64,000 nucleotides of DNA from Symsagittifera roscoffensis (GCF_963678635.1 NC_087068.1:20378914-20442913); one strand, 5' to 3'; positions 25,101 through 40,100 are shown, counted from the first letter of the stretch. The notes: generated by a model from the sequence alone, not told the origin. Program-made: numbers and translations.

Positions 25101-28100
25101 AGATCAGCCACCTGCCTGTGTCTCTGAATTCGATCGAGGGACTACGCGCAGTTTGGTTGTCCACAAATCAGGTAGAATATTAATACCAACTCAAGTCCCC
25201 ATTTCATATGGAGTACAAACACTGTCCCTTGCTTTCTATATCCTGCCAAACAGTTATGTAATTTAGATAGACTGCCGTTTTGGCCAGTCAGCCACCCACA
25301 GGATTAAATTGTTATGTGCCGTTTGCTTGTTTTCACTAAAAACAAACTTTCACCTTGGCTGCAACTTGCTTCACGAGCATGCATTTCCTGTTATGTACTT
25401 GGGCAGTGCTGCTTTCTGGTGATTTAAATCGTTCACCTAAGGGACAATTTTGTATAGTATGGCAGAGGAAAAGAAAATAAATCTAATTTTGTATGCTTAT
25501 AATTAAGCAAATTGTATTGCGGAAAAATTCCAAGCACAAAGGCTGGTGACGTGAGAGGTCTGTAATAGTCCCATTGGAACTTACAACCTACGCCTCAAGC
25601 TTGATGTGAAGATAATTTTTTGATAACGAGATGCCTGAAATGCCATCTAAAAAGATAAAATGTGGCTTTCTTAATCAGAATAATTGGCAAATCCACCATG
25701 TTTTCCTCGAGCCGTAGATTTTTATAAAAATATGCACAAATGTCCGAATCTCACCCTTTTATATAAACAAATAGTCTTTCAATGGAACGATATCGCTGAA
25801 ATAACTACACTCGTGATAGCAAAGGTCTTGTAATCGGGAACTAGACTTTTTTCCCGTGAACAACTTTTCTTACAAGAAATTAATATTGCTTCCTTATTCA
25901 ACATTAACAACTTCCAGGTTCCTTCCCACTTTGCGTGGAGTCCACGTGGTAGCTGTTGCACCCTAAGGTTTTTTTTTAAATTTTGTATAAAATTGTCTGG
26001 TGAAATTGAATGGTCGGACTTTCGTTTGTCTGCTCAAGGCGCCACATCACGGGTTTTTCTTGCGCTGTAAGCAAGTTTCATGGTAGTTGCAAGTGATTGT
26101 AGTTTCAGTGGGACTTGCTTCACCTTCGCATAAATTTCTCAGTTCAATTTCAGTATACTTTTTTTGCCCAACTTCTATTGAAGCACACTCTTTGCTGCCT
26201 GTTTTTCATAAAGTAAAACAGCAAATCAGAAGGGTTAGTGGAGAGAGCAAATGACTCGCTCCTGGATGTCACTACTCTGTCAAATCTTTTTAAGTGTCTT
26301 GTATGGTTTCAAATTTGATTTTGTGCGGTTTGATGGTTCAACTTTAAAATTGACGGAAAGTTACTCTCCTCAATTACGAAAATACAAATGGCATAAAAAA
26401 TTTGAATGACTTTATTTTTGAAAGTTTATTCAAACTATCGAGCGTAGTGTGATGATAGGACTATTCTTTTTTCCAGCCAAAGTCGCAAATATTGGTGTCA
26501 CTTGTGGGGCACCTTTGCGGTTTGGTATTTGTTTTGACAATCGATAAGTTAGAAATTAAAAGTTTTCGGATTCGTGGTTTTCGGCCTAGTTTTCGTTGAT
26601 CAGTTACCCATTTTTAAAATTAAATTTGTATTATTTGGCTTTTTTCGTGAAGCATGGATTTTATTTTGATTTTGAAATTTTTAAACTCTTTTCGAAAGTT
26701 TGTATTTTGTCATTTTACTAAGTCTGATTTTTTTTTTCGATTAAATAGTTTCAGCTTATATTTTATGGCATAATGAACTTATATTGCGTTGTTTTTTGCG
26801 ACTCAAATGTTGTTGCTATAAAATGTGTTCATTTTGAAAGTGTTCATTTGGATCAGTAATCAGCCATTAAGTACAGCCAATGCTAAGGAGACTATTATTG
26901 TGTCCAACTTTTGTAGAATATTTGTGCTCGGGGTGGTTTTTTTCTTCAGGCAAATTTCGAATTTTTAACAAGCCATTTTTGACGGGACTTTTTAAATATC
27001 ATTCAAAGTATTGTTGTCCTGAGCTTAAATTTGGAAAGTTAAAAAAGCCATTTTGGCCAATTTGGGACAATTAACGCGCGATATATTTCGCGCTATTAAC
27101 GCGTAAGCGGAGGTTTAATCCGTCAAAGAAATCGTTTCAAATTGGTAGAAGGAAGGTTATTTGCCATAATTGTTGTTCCGACTTTCGATACGAAAGTAAC
27201 GGAATATTTGTGCTCGGGTGGGTTTTTTTTCTTCAGACAATATTCGACTTTTTAACTTGCCATTTTTGACGGATTTTTTAAAATATCATTCAAAAGGTAT
27301 TGTTGTCTTGAGCCTAAATTTGAAAAGATATTTCACCTGTGATCATTTTTCGTAAAGATATGGGGATTTAAAGATAGCCATTTTGGCCAAATTTGGGACA
27401 ATTAACGCGCGATATATTTCGCGCTATTAACGTGTAAACGGAGATTTAATCCGTATTCGAAACCGTTCCAAATTGGTTGACGGAAGCTTATTTGCCATAA
27501 TTGATTTGTTACTAGGAGCGAAATTGATCAGTTAGTACTTAATAAGACGTGTGGGGGATGATTTTCACAAAAATCTCACATTAAAAAAATTTCATTTTAT
27601 TTTCATTACCTTTAATTTTTTCTTGTCATTACTGCTCCGTAGACTGCTCTATAAACTGAGACATGTTAGTTGGTAATTTTTTTTCAAATTGACTGGTACT
27701 GCTAATGCGTCATAATTGGCGTGCGTCACTTAAGAAATTTTGAAGACTCAAAGTTTTACTCGTTCAGTTTTTCCCAGTAGCGTTATCGGTCATATTTTTT
27801 CTTGTGTGTTCGATGTCCAACTTCGCCTCTGTGTTTAATGGTTACATGTCAGTATTTAGACAACCGCGTATTCAGACTGGTCAGTATTTAGACAAATACT
27901 GTTTCAACCAATCAGAGTCGAGACAAAGAAGAAATTAATAAATAATTATTATTTATTTTGGATTATTTATGTCTTTTCTCGATTATGATTGGTTCATACA
28001 GTATTTGTCTAAATACTGACGAGTATGAATACGCGGCTGTCTAAATACTGGCTGCACTCCGTGTTTAATGTTCAGCAATACTTGCACGATAACCGCCTTG

Positions 28101-31100
28101 CCTTTCTTCTTCAGTCCTCAAACTTTATCTAGGCTCAATTCCTGTGTTAGAACAGTCAATTATTATTTTCAACTGAGTAAACTAGCGGCCAACAGAAAGT
28201 AGTGCTTGAATTAAAATATTGAGTATTTTGGGTTTTATTGACTTGCTGAGATTAATCAAAAGACATAGCCCGAGTTTGGTAACATTTTTCAAGTGCCTTT
28301 TGGCTGGAGTTTGTGACATGACACTGTTTTTATATACTGTTCCCAATTTCGTTCTTGCATACATTTACTACCAGAAGCCTGTTTGTTAAGCTCTATAAAG
28401 GCAAAATGACAATGAAATGAAGTTTTCACGATGAATACGTTTCATGGCGACGGGGAAACTATTTGTCATTAACTTTTAATGTCGTCATTTGTTTGATTCT
28501 GTTAGGGTTCGCACTGTCTTCCCAAGTTCAACATTGAAAACATCAAGGTCAGCTGTAACGACAGCCCAGATGTGCTGGAGTCTCTAAGTGGCACCACAAA
28601 CACGGACTGGGAGGAAGAACATTCTAGAAGGAACGGAGGTATCCTAGATGGTGGCGGGGATCATGAGGGAATGCAGACTGTGCTGACGACGTTCCTCTTG
28701 CCACAGAAGCCCGGCGATGCAGGTGTGTCCTGGAGTTTGTGGTATTGCTAATTAGCATATTATTTTGCGTAATTTCGAGGTCGAAATATATTCGTATAAG
28801 ATTATGTGCTTCAGTATGGATGGATCGTAAAAAGTTTTAAAACTCCATGAATTCTTTTATGACAACAATTTTTTTTCGGCTCAACAGGTTTCGACCCAAA
28901 AAATGTCGATTTTGTTGCCGCTTGGTGAATGGTTATTTATGAACGTCATTAAGGCTGTTTATGAACGTCATCCGATACAACTCAGTTTTTGTAGCTAGAG
29001 TTTTTCCAATTTTTTCAAGTTATTTTTTCTAGTAATTTTCAACCTAATTGTCCCGAATTTTTTTGACTGTCTTTTTTTCACTGACTGTATTCTAATGCAA
29101 TGTGTAGCGCAACTCGAGTTTTTCAAGCTAGTTCATTACTTTTGTTTCTTTTTTAGGAGGATAATGCAAATAACGTAAATCATCAGTATTTTTACTAGCC
29201 AAAACTTTTTTGGTTTTTGTGTGAAATTGTTTAGACAAGCATAGCTTGTGTGATAGTATGAACTCTATTTTTTCCAAGCTAAGTCGCAAATATTAGTGTT
29301 CATTTTGAAAGTGTTCATTTTGATCACTAACCAGCTATTGAGTACAGCCAATGCTAAGGATATTAGCACAGACTATTATATTACTAATAGCACTTTAGCT
29401 TCAAGGTATCATGGATCTGTAGCGTAGAGGTAGGAAAGGAGACCCGCAACAAAAAAGACCTTTCGAATCTGGACAGGGTCGGATGTTTTTAATGAATTTT
29501 TTCGTATATTTAAAATGCGTCCTATCTATAAATTGAGGTATGTTAGTTGGTTATTTTTTTTTGCAAATTGACTGGTACTGCTAATATGTCATAATTGACT
29601 TGCGTCACTTAGCTACAGGCTTTTGTATAGGTATTTCGTAGTTCAGAATCTTTTCATTGTTGCGTTTATTTTTTTTCGTTTTTTTTTTCAAGGTAAAGTC
29701 TTAAAATTTGTTCAGGCTCCGATTTACTTTCGACATTTGATTTTTTTATTGGACATTTGTTTTCAGGTTCAGTTCATTTCCTTTGTTATAAAAATGGCAG
29801 ACTCCACTGTTGAACAGTAAAAGTGTAAATGTCACGAAAAACGTGATCGACTTCGAGTTTCGAAAGTGGAATTTAATTATTGAGATGAAATTTTACCTTT
29901 TGATCAAGTTTTCTCAAATGTATTTATTGTATCAAAAAGGTTTCAATCATAAATTGTTCTATAGTTTCAAAGAGTTTTTTTTTCCGGTAAATTTAAATGC
30001 GTACTTATAAATTCACATACGAAGTACTGTACTCTTTGAGTTCAATTCAATTTCGTTTTCTAGAATGCAAAATGCAGTCTCTAATTATGAAAGCCGAAAA
30101 GGCGCAAAAAAGCGAGAACGATTCCAGTATCAAACAGGAAATTTAATTTTTACATTTCCTAGCGGACTAAAAACTTCATCTAATAATCCAGTTCTCTCAA
30201 ATTAAGTTAGTTTTATCAAAAAAGTGTTATTCATGAATTATTCTTGAAGCTTAAAGTGTTTTTAGGTCATAAATTTTTTACTTTGAAAATAGAAAGTTTT
30301 CAAAAATTAAAAGAATTTTTTGCGTTCCTCGACTTTTTTCCATCAGTCTGTGGGCTATTTTTGGTACAGATTTGACAGTAACTATAGACCCAACGATTTA
30401 ACATTAAATATAGACATTCATTATAGCAATCATGCACGTTTTTTTAAAATAAAGTCAAAATGGTTAAACTTTTGTATTAAAGACAATATTTCTTGAAAAA
30501 TACCTACGTGAGAGTTATATATATATATCTTTTTCTAATTTTCAATTCTTTAGTAGAAAGCCATGAAACATAACCCTATGTGATAGATTTTATCTTTAAA
30601 AGACTGAATTATTTGAAGACAGTGACTTTGAACCCGAGAGTGATGACGAAGAAAAGTGTTGCGGGAGTCGTTGCGAGACACCTGTCATGTCTGCCGTGTG
30701 TATCATCCCACCAGGCACTTTCTACTCCTCAGGTGACCCCCTCGCCCTGTCACACGAAGGCACTGGAACTAACTCGATTCTTAGTCTTGTCTGATAGGTC
30801 TTGAATTAACTGAATATTGAGTCGGATTATTTTGCTCATTGGAAAGACATGTCTTCATTGACATTGTTAGTTCTCAACAAACTAACAAAAGCTGAGTGAT
30901 TAGATAACGGGACATCTTTTCTGATCACCGAGACTGAAATAATGATATTTTTGGTACCAGCATGATTTTTGGGTCCTAGAATTCCGAAACTTTTGTGTTA
31001 ATTTTAACTAAGGAAACAAATTCAAACACTGTTTTGAATAACGCAAAGCCTGAAAATGTTTCTTTATGACTTCGTATTCGTTTTAATTACCCAACTATCG

Positions 31101-34100
31101 TGCTTGACCCTAACTTCGCTGTTGTGACGCTTTAAATGTTCTATAATGAGATAACTTGTTTGATTTCGCTCTTGATTATTATTACGAGTCGATGAACGTA
31201 GTTCAGACTCTTCTATAGGTTGTGATGATTTTTTTCACGAAAAGTCTTAAAATTTGTTCAAGCTCAAATATAATTTTTTACAATTCAGTTCATTTTCTTT
31301 GTTAAACCGGAGGCAAACTTCACTGTCGAACAAAAAAAGTGTAAAGGTCACGAAAATCGTGATCGACTTCTAGTTTCGAAGTGGAGTTTAATTTTCAGAT
31401 TTCCCATTCATTGATCCAGTTTTCTCAAAATGGATTAACTTTATCAAAAAAGTGTCAATCATGAATTGTTCTAGAAATTCAAAGAGCTTTAATGGCTCAT
31501 ATTTTTCCCTTTGAAATTCGAAAGTTAATTTTTCAAAAAAAAAACTAGTCAGTATTTTTTTTGTTTTTTTTTGCGTTCATTTACTCTTTTCCAATTGTCT
31601 GTTGGCTATGTTTGCAAATTGTAGCTCATTTTAAGTCAAAAATGTGGTTACGGAAAGATAAGGCACAATTTTTTTGATGCTGGTTGTTAAAATATAACAA
31701 AAAGCTGTACGAAAGAAAGAGCATATTGTTTTAGTTGACTTAGTATTAATTAATTATCTTCCTCTTTTTTGCTTTTGCTGACTTTTCTTAGCTTTTACGC
31801 TTTTGAACTAAACTGATATCTGTACAAAAAGCTCTTTCCTATTGTAGCTCCGATTTTAGTCTCAAAAATATTCGCCCATTTTCGGCTATTAAAATAGATT
31901 GACGGGTATTAAAGGCTGCAGGTGGCTGTAATAGGAAAGAGCGTTATTAAACTGAGGATGGGCTAATCCGACTAACTTTCCAGATACACCCCCTGAGTTG
32001 GCGGCATTGGGGGACAGCACTCGGCTGATGAGGAGAGAGGAGGAGAAGGATGTGGAGAAGGAGACATTGAGAGACAGCCATAGTAGGTCACGTGGGGTCA
32101 TGTTCGCCAAAGAGGTCACTGACCTCAATTCAAATAGCAGACGCGCGGCTAAAGCAGCTCAGGCCCGAACGGAGGCTGCAGACAACTCAGACGAGGTATA
32201 AAAAGACACGCGACAATATTTATTTTCGTTTATCAGGAAAAAGCCAAAAAATTTGATCACGCTCAAATGTGATTTTTCGCGGTTTTACTTTTGGTTTCTT
32301 TCTAAGTTATGTTAATTTACTTTGTTAAAAGGAAAGCAAACACCACTATGGAACAGCAGAAATGTTAAGGTCACGAAAAACTTGAAATATTCTAGTTTTG
32401 AAAGTAGACTTTAATTTTAAAATTTCCCCGCGGAAGGTAAAATTATCCTGTTGATCTAGTTTTCTCAAAGTGGGTTATTTTTAGCAAAAAATTGTCAGTC
32501 ATAAATTGTTCGAAGAGCTTAAAGGGAATATGGTGTTTCATTGAAATTCGAAAGTTGAAGTAATATTTTTTTTTCAGTTTCCTTGAGTTCCTTGACGCTT
32601 TTCCAACTGTCTTAAATGTAAATGTTTTAAATGTAAATGTTTCAAGTTTAAAATAGCGAAGACTTTTGTTTTGGTCGTTTTGGCTTTGAAGAATTTTTTG
32701 CTATTTTCTCATTGAAAAAAACTGTGCGCTGCAGTAATAAAAGTAAAATGGCGCGAAGGTTTCGAGGGTGGATATCAGTTTTTAGAAGATTTTCCCAGCG
32801 CAGAAATTGTTGTATATTGATTCACTTTTGTCATTTTGATCAGAATAGTGTTAACCATGAATGATTCTTGAATTTCAAACAGCTTAAAGCCCATTGTTTT
32901 CTTTGAAACTCGAAGATTGAAAAGTTTCACAAAAAATTCAATCAATTATCTTTTTCAGTCTCCTTGAGCTCAATGAGATTTCTATAGCTGTATGTTGTCT
33001 TTGTTTCTCTATTTAGGTGTTGTGTTTTTACACAAAAGCACGCTTAGTTTTATAATTTGTTGTCTGCATTGTGATTTCCAACTTTGCTCAAAAACTTTTG
33101 ATTTAGGGATGGCAAATATTTTGCTCCTCAATAGCAAACGTGAAAGTTGCCCAAAACTGGAGCTTGGATTTAGTTTAAAAGTTGGATTAACATTTTCTTC
33201 TCTCCCGCAAAAAAAATTCTCCCATAATTTTGAATTTATTATATATTTAAATGCAGCCGTCACTATCTCGACATAATTAAGCTTTTTCAACGTATTAATT
33301 TAACGCATGTTCACCGAAAGAATTTTAGCACGTTTAAGCTAAATCGTATATTGCAAAGGTTAAGATTTTTTTTCTATTTTCAATTCAGTGTTTATTTCAA
33401 CGAGTTTAAAATCAGCAACCTAATAGTGGGATGCTGTCAGCGCTGTCAATTATGACTCTTTTTAGTTTACGAGATACGACGATTTTTTATGATTTTTCAG
33501 AAAGTTTTTAAAAAACTAAAATTAAAACATAATTCACAAAATTTGATAGTTCCAACCCTGTAGTGGGGTGCTGCCACAGTACTCTCAAAGATTGCTATTC
33601 TTGCCTCCAAATATGACTGCTCAAATCGTTGTAATTTTCGAGATATAAAGAGTTTTATGATTTCTTTTTTAATTTTTCAGAAAACTTATATTTTAAACTA
33701 AATCAAGGGATTTGAAATTCCCAACCTTTTAGTTGGGCTCTGTGAGGGTACTCTCAGGAGTTTTAATTTGCAAATTTAGCGTCAAAATGCGACTGCTTAA
33801 ATGCTCTTAGTTTCCGAGATGTGACGTTTGTTAGGTCATTTTTTTAATGTTCAAAGAACTTAAAAGTTTTTAAAAAACTAAAATTAAAAAATAATTCAAA
33901 AAATTTGAAAGTTCCAACCCTGTAGTGGGGTGCTGCCACAGTAATCTCAAAGATTGCGATTCTTGCCTCCAAATATGACTGCTCAAATCCTTGTAGTTTT
34001 CGAGATATAAAGTGTTTTATGATTTCTTTTTAATTTTTCAGAAAACTTATATTTTAAACAAAATCAAGGGATTTGAAATTCGCAACCTTGTAGTTGGGCT

Positions 34101-37100
34101 CTGTGAGGGTACTCTCAGGAGTTGTAATTTGCAAATTTAGCGTCAAATTGCGACTGCTTAAATGCTCTTAGTTTCCGTGATGTGACGTTTGTTAGGTCAT
34201 TTTTTCAATGTTCAAAGAACTTAAAAGTTTTTAAAAAACGAAAATTAAAAAATAATTCACAAAGTTTGATAGTTCCAACCCTGTAGTGGGGTGCTGCCAC
34301 AGTACTCTCAAAGATTGCTATTCTTGCCTCCAAATATGACTGCTCAAATCGTTGTAATTTTCGAGATATAAAGAGTTTTATGATTTCTTTTTTAATTTTT
34401 CAGAAAACTTATATTTTAAACTAAATCAAGGGATTTGAAATTCCCAACCTTTTAGTTGGGCTCTGTGAGGGTACTCTCAGGAGTTTTAATTTGCAAATTT
34501 AGCGTCAAAATGCGACTGCTTAAATGCTCTTAGTTTCCGAGATGTGACGTTTGTTAGGTCATTTTTTTAATGTTCAAAGAACTTAAAAGTTTTTAAAAAA
34601 CTAAAATTAAAAAATAATTCAAAAAATTTGAAAGTTCCAACCCTGTAGTGGGGTGCTGCCACAGTAATCTCAAAGATTGCGATTCTTGCCTCCAAATATG
34701 ACTGCTCAAATCCTTGTAGTTTTCGAGATATAAAGTGTTTTATGATTTCTTTTTAATTTTTCAGGAAACTTATATTTTAAACAAAATCAAGGGATTTGAA
34801 ATTCGCAACCTTGTAGTTGGGCTCTGTGAGGGTACTCTCAGGAGTTGTAATTTGCAAATTTAGCGTCAAATTGCGACTGCTTAAATGCTCTTAGTTTCCG
34901 TGATGTGACGTTTGTTAGGTCATTTTTTCAATGTTCAAAGAACTTAAAAGTTTTTAAAAAACGAAAATTAAAAAATAATTCACAAAGTTTGATAGTTCCA
35001 ACCCTGTAGTGGGGTGCTGCCACAGTACTCTCAAAGATTGCGATTCTTGCCTCCAAATATGACTGCTCAAATCCTTGTAATTTTCGAGATATAAAGTGTT
35101 TTATGATTTCTTTTTTAATTTTTCAGAAAACTTATATTTTAAACTAAATCAAGGGATTTGAAATTCCCAACCTTTTAGTTGGGCTCTGTGAGGGTACTCT
35201 CAGGAGTTGTAATTTGCAAATTTAGCGTCAAAATGCGACTGCTTAAATGCTCTTAGTTTCCGAGATGTGACGTTTGTTAGGTCATTTTTTTAATGTTCAA
35301 AGAACTTAAAAGTTTTTAAAAAACTAAATTTAAAAAATAATTCAAAAAATTTGAAAGTTCCAACCCTGTAGTGGGGTGCTGCCACAGTAATCTCAAAGAT
35401 TGCGATTCTTGCCTCCAAATATGACTGCTCAAATCCTTGTAGTTTTCGAGATATAAAGTGTTTTATGATTTCTTTTTAATTTTTCAGGAAACTTATATTT
35501 TAAACAAAATCAAGGGATTTGAAATTCGCAACCTTGTAGTTGGGCTCTGTGAGGGTACTCTCAGGAGTTGTAATTTGCAAATTTAGCGTCAAATTGCGAC
35601 TGCTTAAATGCTCTTAGTTTCCGTGATGTGACGTTTGTTAGGTCATTTTTTCAATGTTCAAAGAACTTAAAAGTTTTTAAAAAACGAAAATTAAAAAATA
35701 ATTCACAAAGTTTGATAGTTCCAACCCTGTAGTGGGGTGCTGCCACAGTACTCTCAAAGATTGCGATTCTTGCCTCCAAATATGACTGCTCAAATCCTTG
35801 TAATTTTCGAGATATAAAGTGTTTTATGATTTCTTTTTTAATTTTTCAGAAAACTTATATTTTAAACTAAATCAAGGGATTTGAAATTCCCAACCTTTTA
35901 GTTGGGCTCTGTGAGGGTACTCTCAGGAGTTGTAATTTGCAAATTTAGCGTCAAAATGCGACTGCTTAAATGCTCTTAGTTTCCGAGATGTGACGTTTGT
36001 TAGGTCATTTTTTTAATGTTCAAAGAACTTAAAAGTTTTTAAAAAACTAAATTTAAAAAATAATTCAAAAAATTTGAAAGTTCCAACCCTGTAGTGGGGT
36101 GCTGCCACAGTAATCTCAAAGATTGCGATTCTTGCCTCCAAATATGACTGCTCAAATCCTTGTAGTTTTCGAGATATAAAGTGTTTTATGATTTCTTTTT
36201 AATTTTTCAGGAAACTTATATTTTAAACAAAATCAAGGGATTTGAAATTCGCAACCTTGTAGTTGGGCTCTGTGAGGGTACTCTCAGGAGTTGTAATTTG
36301 CAAATTTAGCGTCAAATTGCGACTGCTTAAATGCTCTTAGTTTCCGTGATGTGACGTTTGTTAGGTCATTTTTTCAATGTTCAAAGAACTTAAAAGTTTT
36401 TAAAAAACGAAAATTAAAAAATAATTCACAAAGTTTGATAGTTCCAACCCTGTAGTGGGGTGCTGCCACAGTACTCTCAAAGATTGCGATTCTTGCCTCC
36501 AAATATGACTGCTCAAATCCTTGTAATTTTCGAGATATAAAGTGTTTTATGATTTCTTTTTTAATTTTTCAGAAAACTTATATTTTAAACTAAATCAAGG
36601 GATTTGAAATTCCCAACCTTTTAGTTGGGCTCTGTGAGGGTACTCTCAGGAGTTGTAATTTGCAAATTTAGCGTCAAAATGCGACTGCTGAAATGCTCTT
36701 AGTTTCCGAGATGTGACGTTTGTTAGGTCATTTTTTTAATGTTCAAAGAACTTAAAAGTTTTTAAAAAACTAAAATTAAAAAATAATTCACAAAATTTGA
36801 AAGTTCCAACCCTGTAGTGGGGTGCTGCCACAGTACTCTCAAAGATTGCGATTCTTGCCTCCAAATATGACTGCTCAAATCCTTGTAGTTTTCGAGATAT
36901 AAAGTGTTTTATGATTTCTTTTTAATTTTTCAGAAAACTTATATTTTAAACAAAATCAAGGGATTTGAAATTCGCAACCTTGTAGTTGGGCTCTGTGAGG
37001 GTACTCTCAGGAGTTGTAATTTGCAAATTTAGCGTCAAAATGCGACTGCTTAAATGCTCCTAGTTTCCGAGATGTGACGTTTGTTAGGTCATTTTTTTAA

Positions 37101-40100
37101 TGTTCAAAAATTTCACAAAATTTGAAGTTCTCATCACTTTAGTGAAGATCTGTCAGGGTACTACCAGATTTTGCGAGTTTCTCCTCCAACTTTGACCTTG
37201 TAGTTTTCGAGATTTGACGTGTTTTATGATTTCTTTTTTTAGTTTTCAGAAAACTTATGTTTTGAAAAATTCATAAGATTTGCTTCTCCCATCCTTGTAG
37301 TTGGGCTCTGTGAGGGTACTTTCAGGAGCTCTAAGTTGCAAATTTTGCGTCCAAAAGCGGCTGTTCAAAAACTCTTAGTTTCTAAGATGTGACGTTTTTT
37401 AGGTCATTTGAAAACAAAATGTTCAAAGAACTCAGATATTAGAAGTTTCACAAAATTTGAAGTTCTCATCTCTATAGTGAGGCTTTGTAAGGGGACTTCC
37501 AATGGTTGCAAATTTTGCCTCCAACTGTGACTGCTCAAATCGTTGTAATTTTCGAGATATAAAGAGTTTTATGATTTCTTTTTTAATTTTTCAGAAAACT
37601 TATATTTTAAACTAAATCAAGGGATTTGAAATTCCCAACCTTTTAGTTGGGCTCTGTGAGGGTACTCTCAGGAGTTTTAATTTGCAAATTTAGCGTCAAA
37701 ATGCGACTGCTTAAATGCTCTTAGTTTCCGAGATGTGACGTTTGTTAGGTCATTTTTTTAATGTTCAAAGAACTTAAAAGTTTTTAAAAAACTAAAATTA
37801 AAAAATAATTCAAAAAATTTGAAAGTTCCAACCCTGTAGTGGGGTGCTGCCACAGTAATCTCAAAGATTGCGATTCTTGCCTCCAAATATGACTGCTCAA
37901 ATCCTTGTAGTTTTCGAGATATAAAGTGTTTTATGATTTCTTCTTAATTTTTCAGGAAACTTATATTTTAAACAAAATCAAGGGATTTGAAATTCGCAAC
38001 CTTGTAGTTGGGCTCTGTGAGGGTACTCTCAGGAGTTGTAATTTGCAAATTTAGCGTCAAATTGCGACTGCTTAAATGCTCTTAGTTTCCGTGATGTGAC
38101 GTTTGTTAGGTCATTTTTTCAATGTTCAAAGAACTTAAAAGTTTTTAAAAAACGAAAATTAAAAAATAATTCACAAAGTTTGATAGTTCCAACCCTGTAG
38201 TGGGGTGCTGCCACAGTACTCTCAAAGATTGCGATTCTTGCCTCCAAATATGACTGCTCAAATCCTTGTAATTTTCGAGATATAAAGTGTTTTATGATTT
38301 CTTTTTTAATTTTTCAGAAAACTTATATTTTAAACTAAATCAAGGGATTTGAAATTCCCAACCTTTTAGTTGGGCTCTGTGAGGGTACTCTCAGGAGTTG
38401 TAATTTGCAAATTTAGCGTCAAAATGCGACTGCTTAAATGCTCTTAGTTTCCGAGATGTGACGTTTGTTAGGTCATTTTTTTAATGTTCAAAGAACTTAA
38501 AAGTTTTTAAAAAACTAAATTTAAAAAATAATTCAAAAAATTTGAAAGTTCCAACCCTGTAGTGGGGTGCTGCCACAGTAATCTCAAAGATTGCGATTCT
38601 TGCCTCCAAATATGACTGCTCAAATCCTTGTAATTTTCGAGATATAAAGTGTTTTATGATTTCTTTTTTAATTTTTCAGAAAACTTATATTTTAAACTAA
38701 ATCAAGGGATTTGAAATTCCCAACCTTTTAGTTGTGCTCTGTGAGGGTACTCTCAGGAGTTGTAATTTGCAAATTTAGCGTCAAAATGCGACTGCTTAAA
38801 TGCTCTTAGTTTCCGAGATGTGACGTTTGTTAGGTCATTTTTTTAATGTTCAAAGAACTTAAAAGTTTTTAAAAAACTAAATTTAAAAAATAATTCAAAA
38901 AATTTGAAAGTTCCAACCCTGTAGTGGGGTGCTGCCACAGTAATCTCAAAGATTGCGATTCTTGCCTCCAAATATGACTGCTCAAATCCTTGTAGTTTTC
39001 GAGATATAAAGTGTTTTATGATTTCTTTTTAATTTTTCAGGAAACTTATATTTTAAACAAAATCAAGGGATTTGAAATTCGCAACCTTGTAGTTGGGCTC
39101 TGTGAGGGTACTCTCAGGAGTTGTAATTTGCAAATTTAGCGTCAAATTGCGACTGCTTAAATGCTCTTAGTTTCCGTGATGTGACGTTTGTTAGGTCATT
39201 TTTTCAATGTTCAAAGAACTTAAAAGTTTTTAAAAAACGAAAATTAAAAAATAATTCACAAAGTTTGATAGTTCCAACCCTGTAGTGGGGTGCTGCCACA
39301 GTACTCTCAAAGATTGCGATTCTTGCCTCCAAATATGACTGCTCAAATCCTTGTAATTTTCGAGATATAAAGTGTTTTATGATTTCTTTTTTAATTTTTC
39401 AGAAAACTTATATTTTAAACTAAATCAAGGGATTTGAAATTCCCAACCTTTTAGTTGGGCTCTGTGAGGGTACTCTCAGGAGTTGTAATTTGCAAATTTA
39501 GCGTCAAAATGCGACTGCTGAAATGCTCTTAGTTTCCGAGATGTGACGTTTGTTAGGTCATTTTTTTAATGTTCAAAGAACTTAAAAGTTTTTAAAAAAC
39601 TAAAATTAAAAAATAATTCACAAAATTTGAAAGTTCCAACCCTGTAGTGGGGTGCTGCCACAGTACTCTCAAAGATTGCGATTCTTGCCTCCAAATATGA
39701 CTGCTCAAATCCTTGTAGTTTTCGAGATATAAAGTGTTTTATGATTTCTTTTTAATTTTTCAGAAAACTTATATTTTAAACAAAATCAAGGGATTTGAAA
39801 TTCGCAACCTTGTAGTTGGGCTCTGTGAGGGTACTCTCAGGAGTTGTAATTTGCAAATTTAGCGTCAAAATGCGACTGCTTAAATGCTCCTAGTTTCCGA
39901 GATGTGACGTTTGTTAGGTCATTTTTTTAATGTTCAAAAATTTCACAAAATTTGAAGTTCTCATCACTTTAGTGAAGATCTGTCAGGGTACTACCAGATT
40001 TTGCGAGTTTCTCCTCCAACTTTGACCTTGTAGTTTTCGAGATTTGACGTGTTTTATGATTTCTTTTTTTAGTTTTCAGAAAACTTATGTTTTGAAAAAT

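Larger units (their letters stand above)
25172..28505 (+). other. Scribble intron 7, nested repeats
   Basis: Holds a family G copy (25800-25965), a family B copy split by a family E dimer (26430-27835), and a 201-bp palindromic element (27850-28050). 25172-25790, 25970-26430 and 28051-28505 show nothing recognisable. Confidence 0.6.
28723..30618 (+). other. Scribble intron 8
   Basis: Contains a family B copy (29225-29605) and one or two family A copies (29690-30370), plus a short TA run near 30515. 28740-29220 has no recognised feature. Confidence 0.6.

Noticed and set aside
30580-30804. 74-residue plus frame over Scribble exon 9
   Set aside because: Wrong frame for the phases of neighbouring exons; the alternative frame fits exactly.
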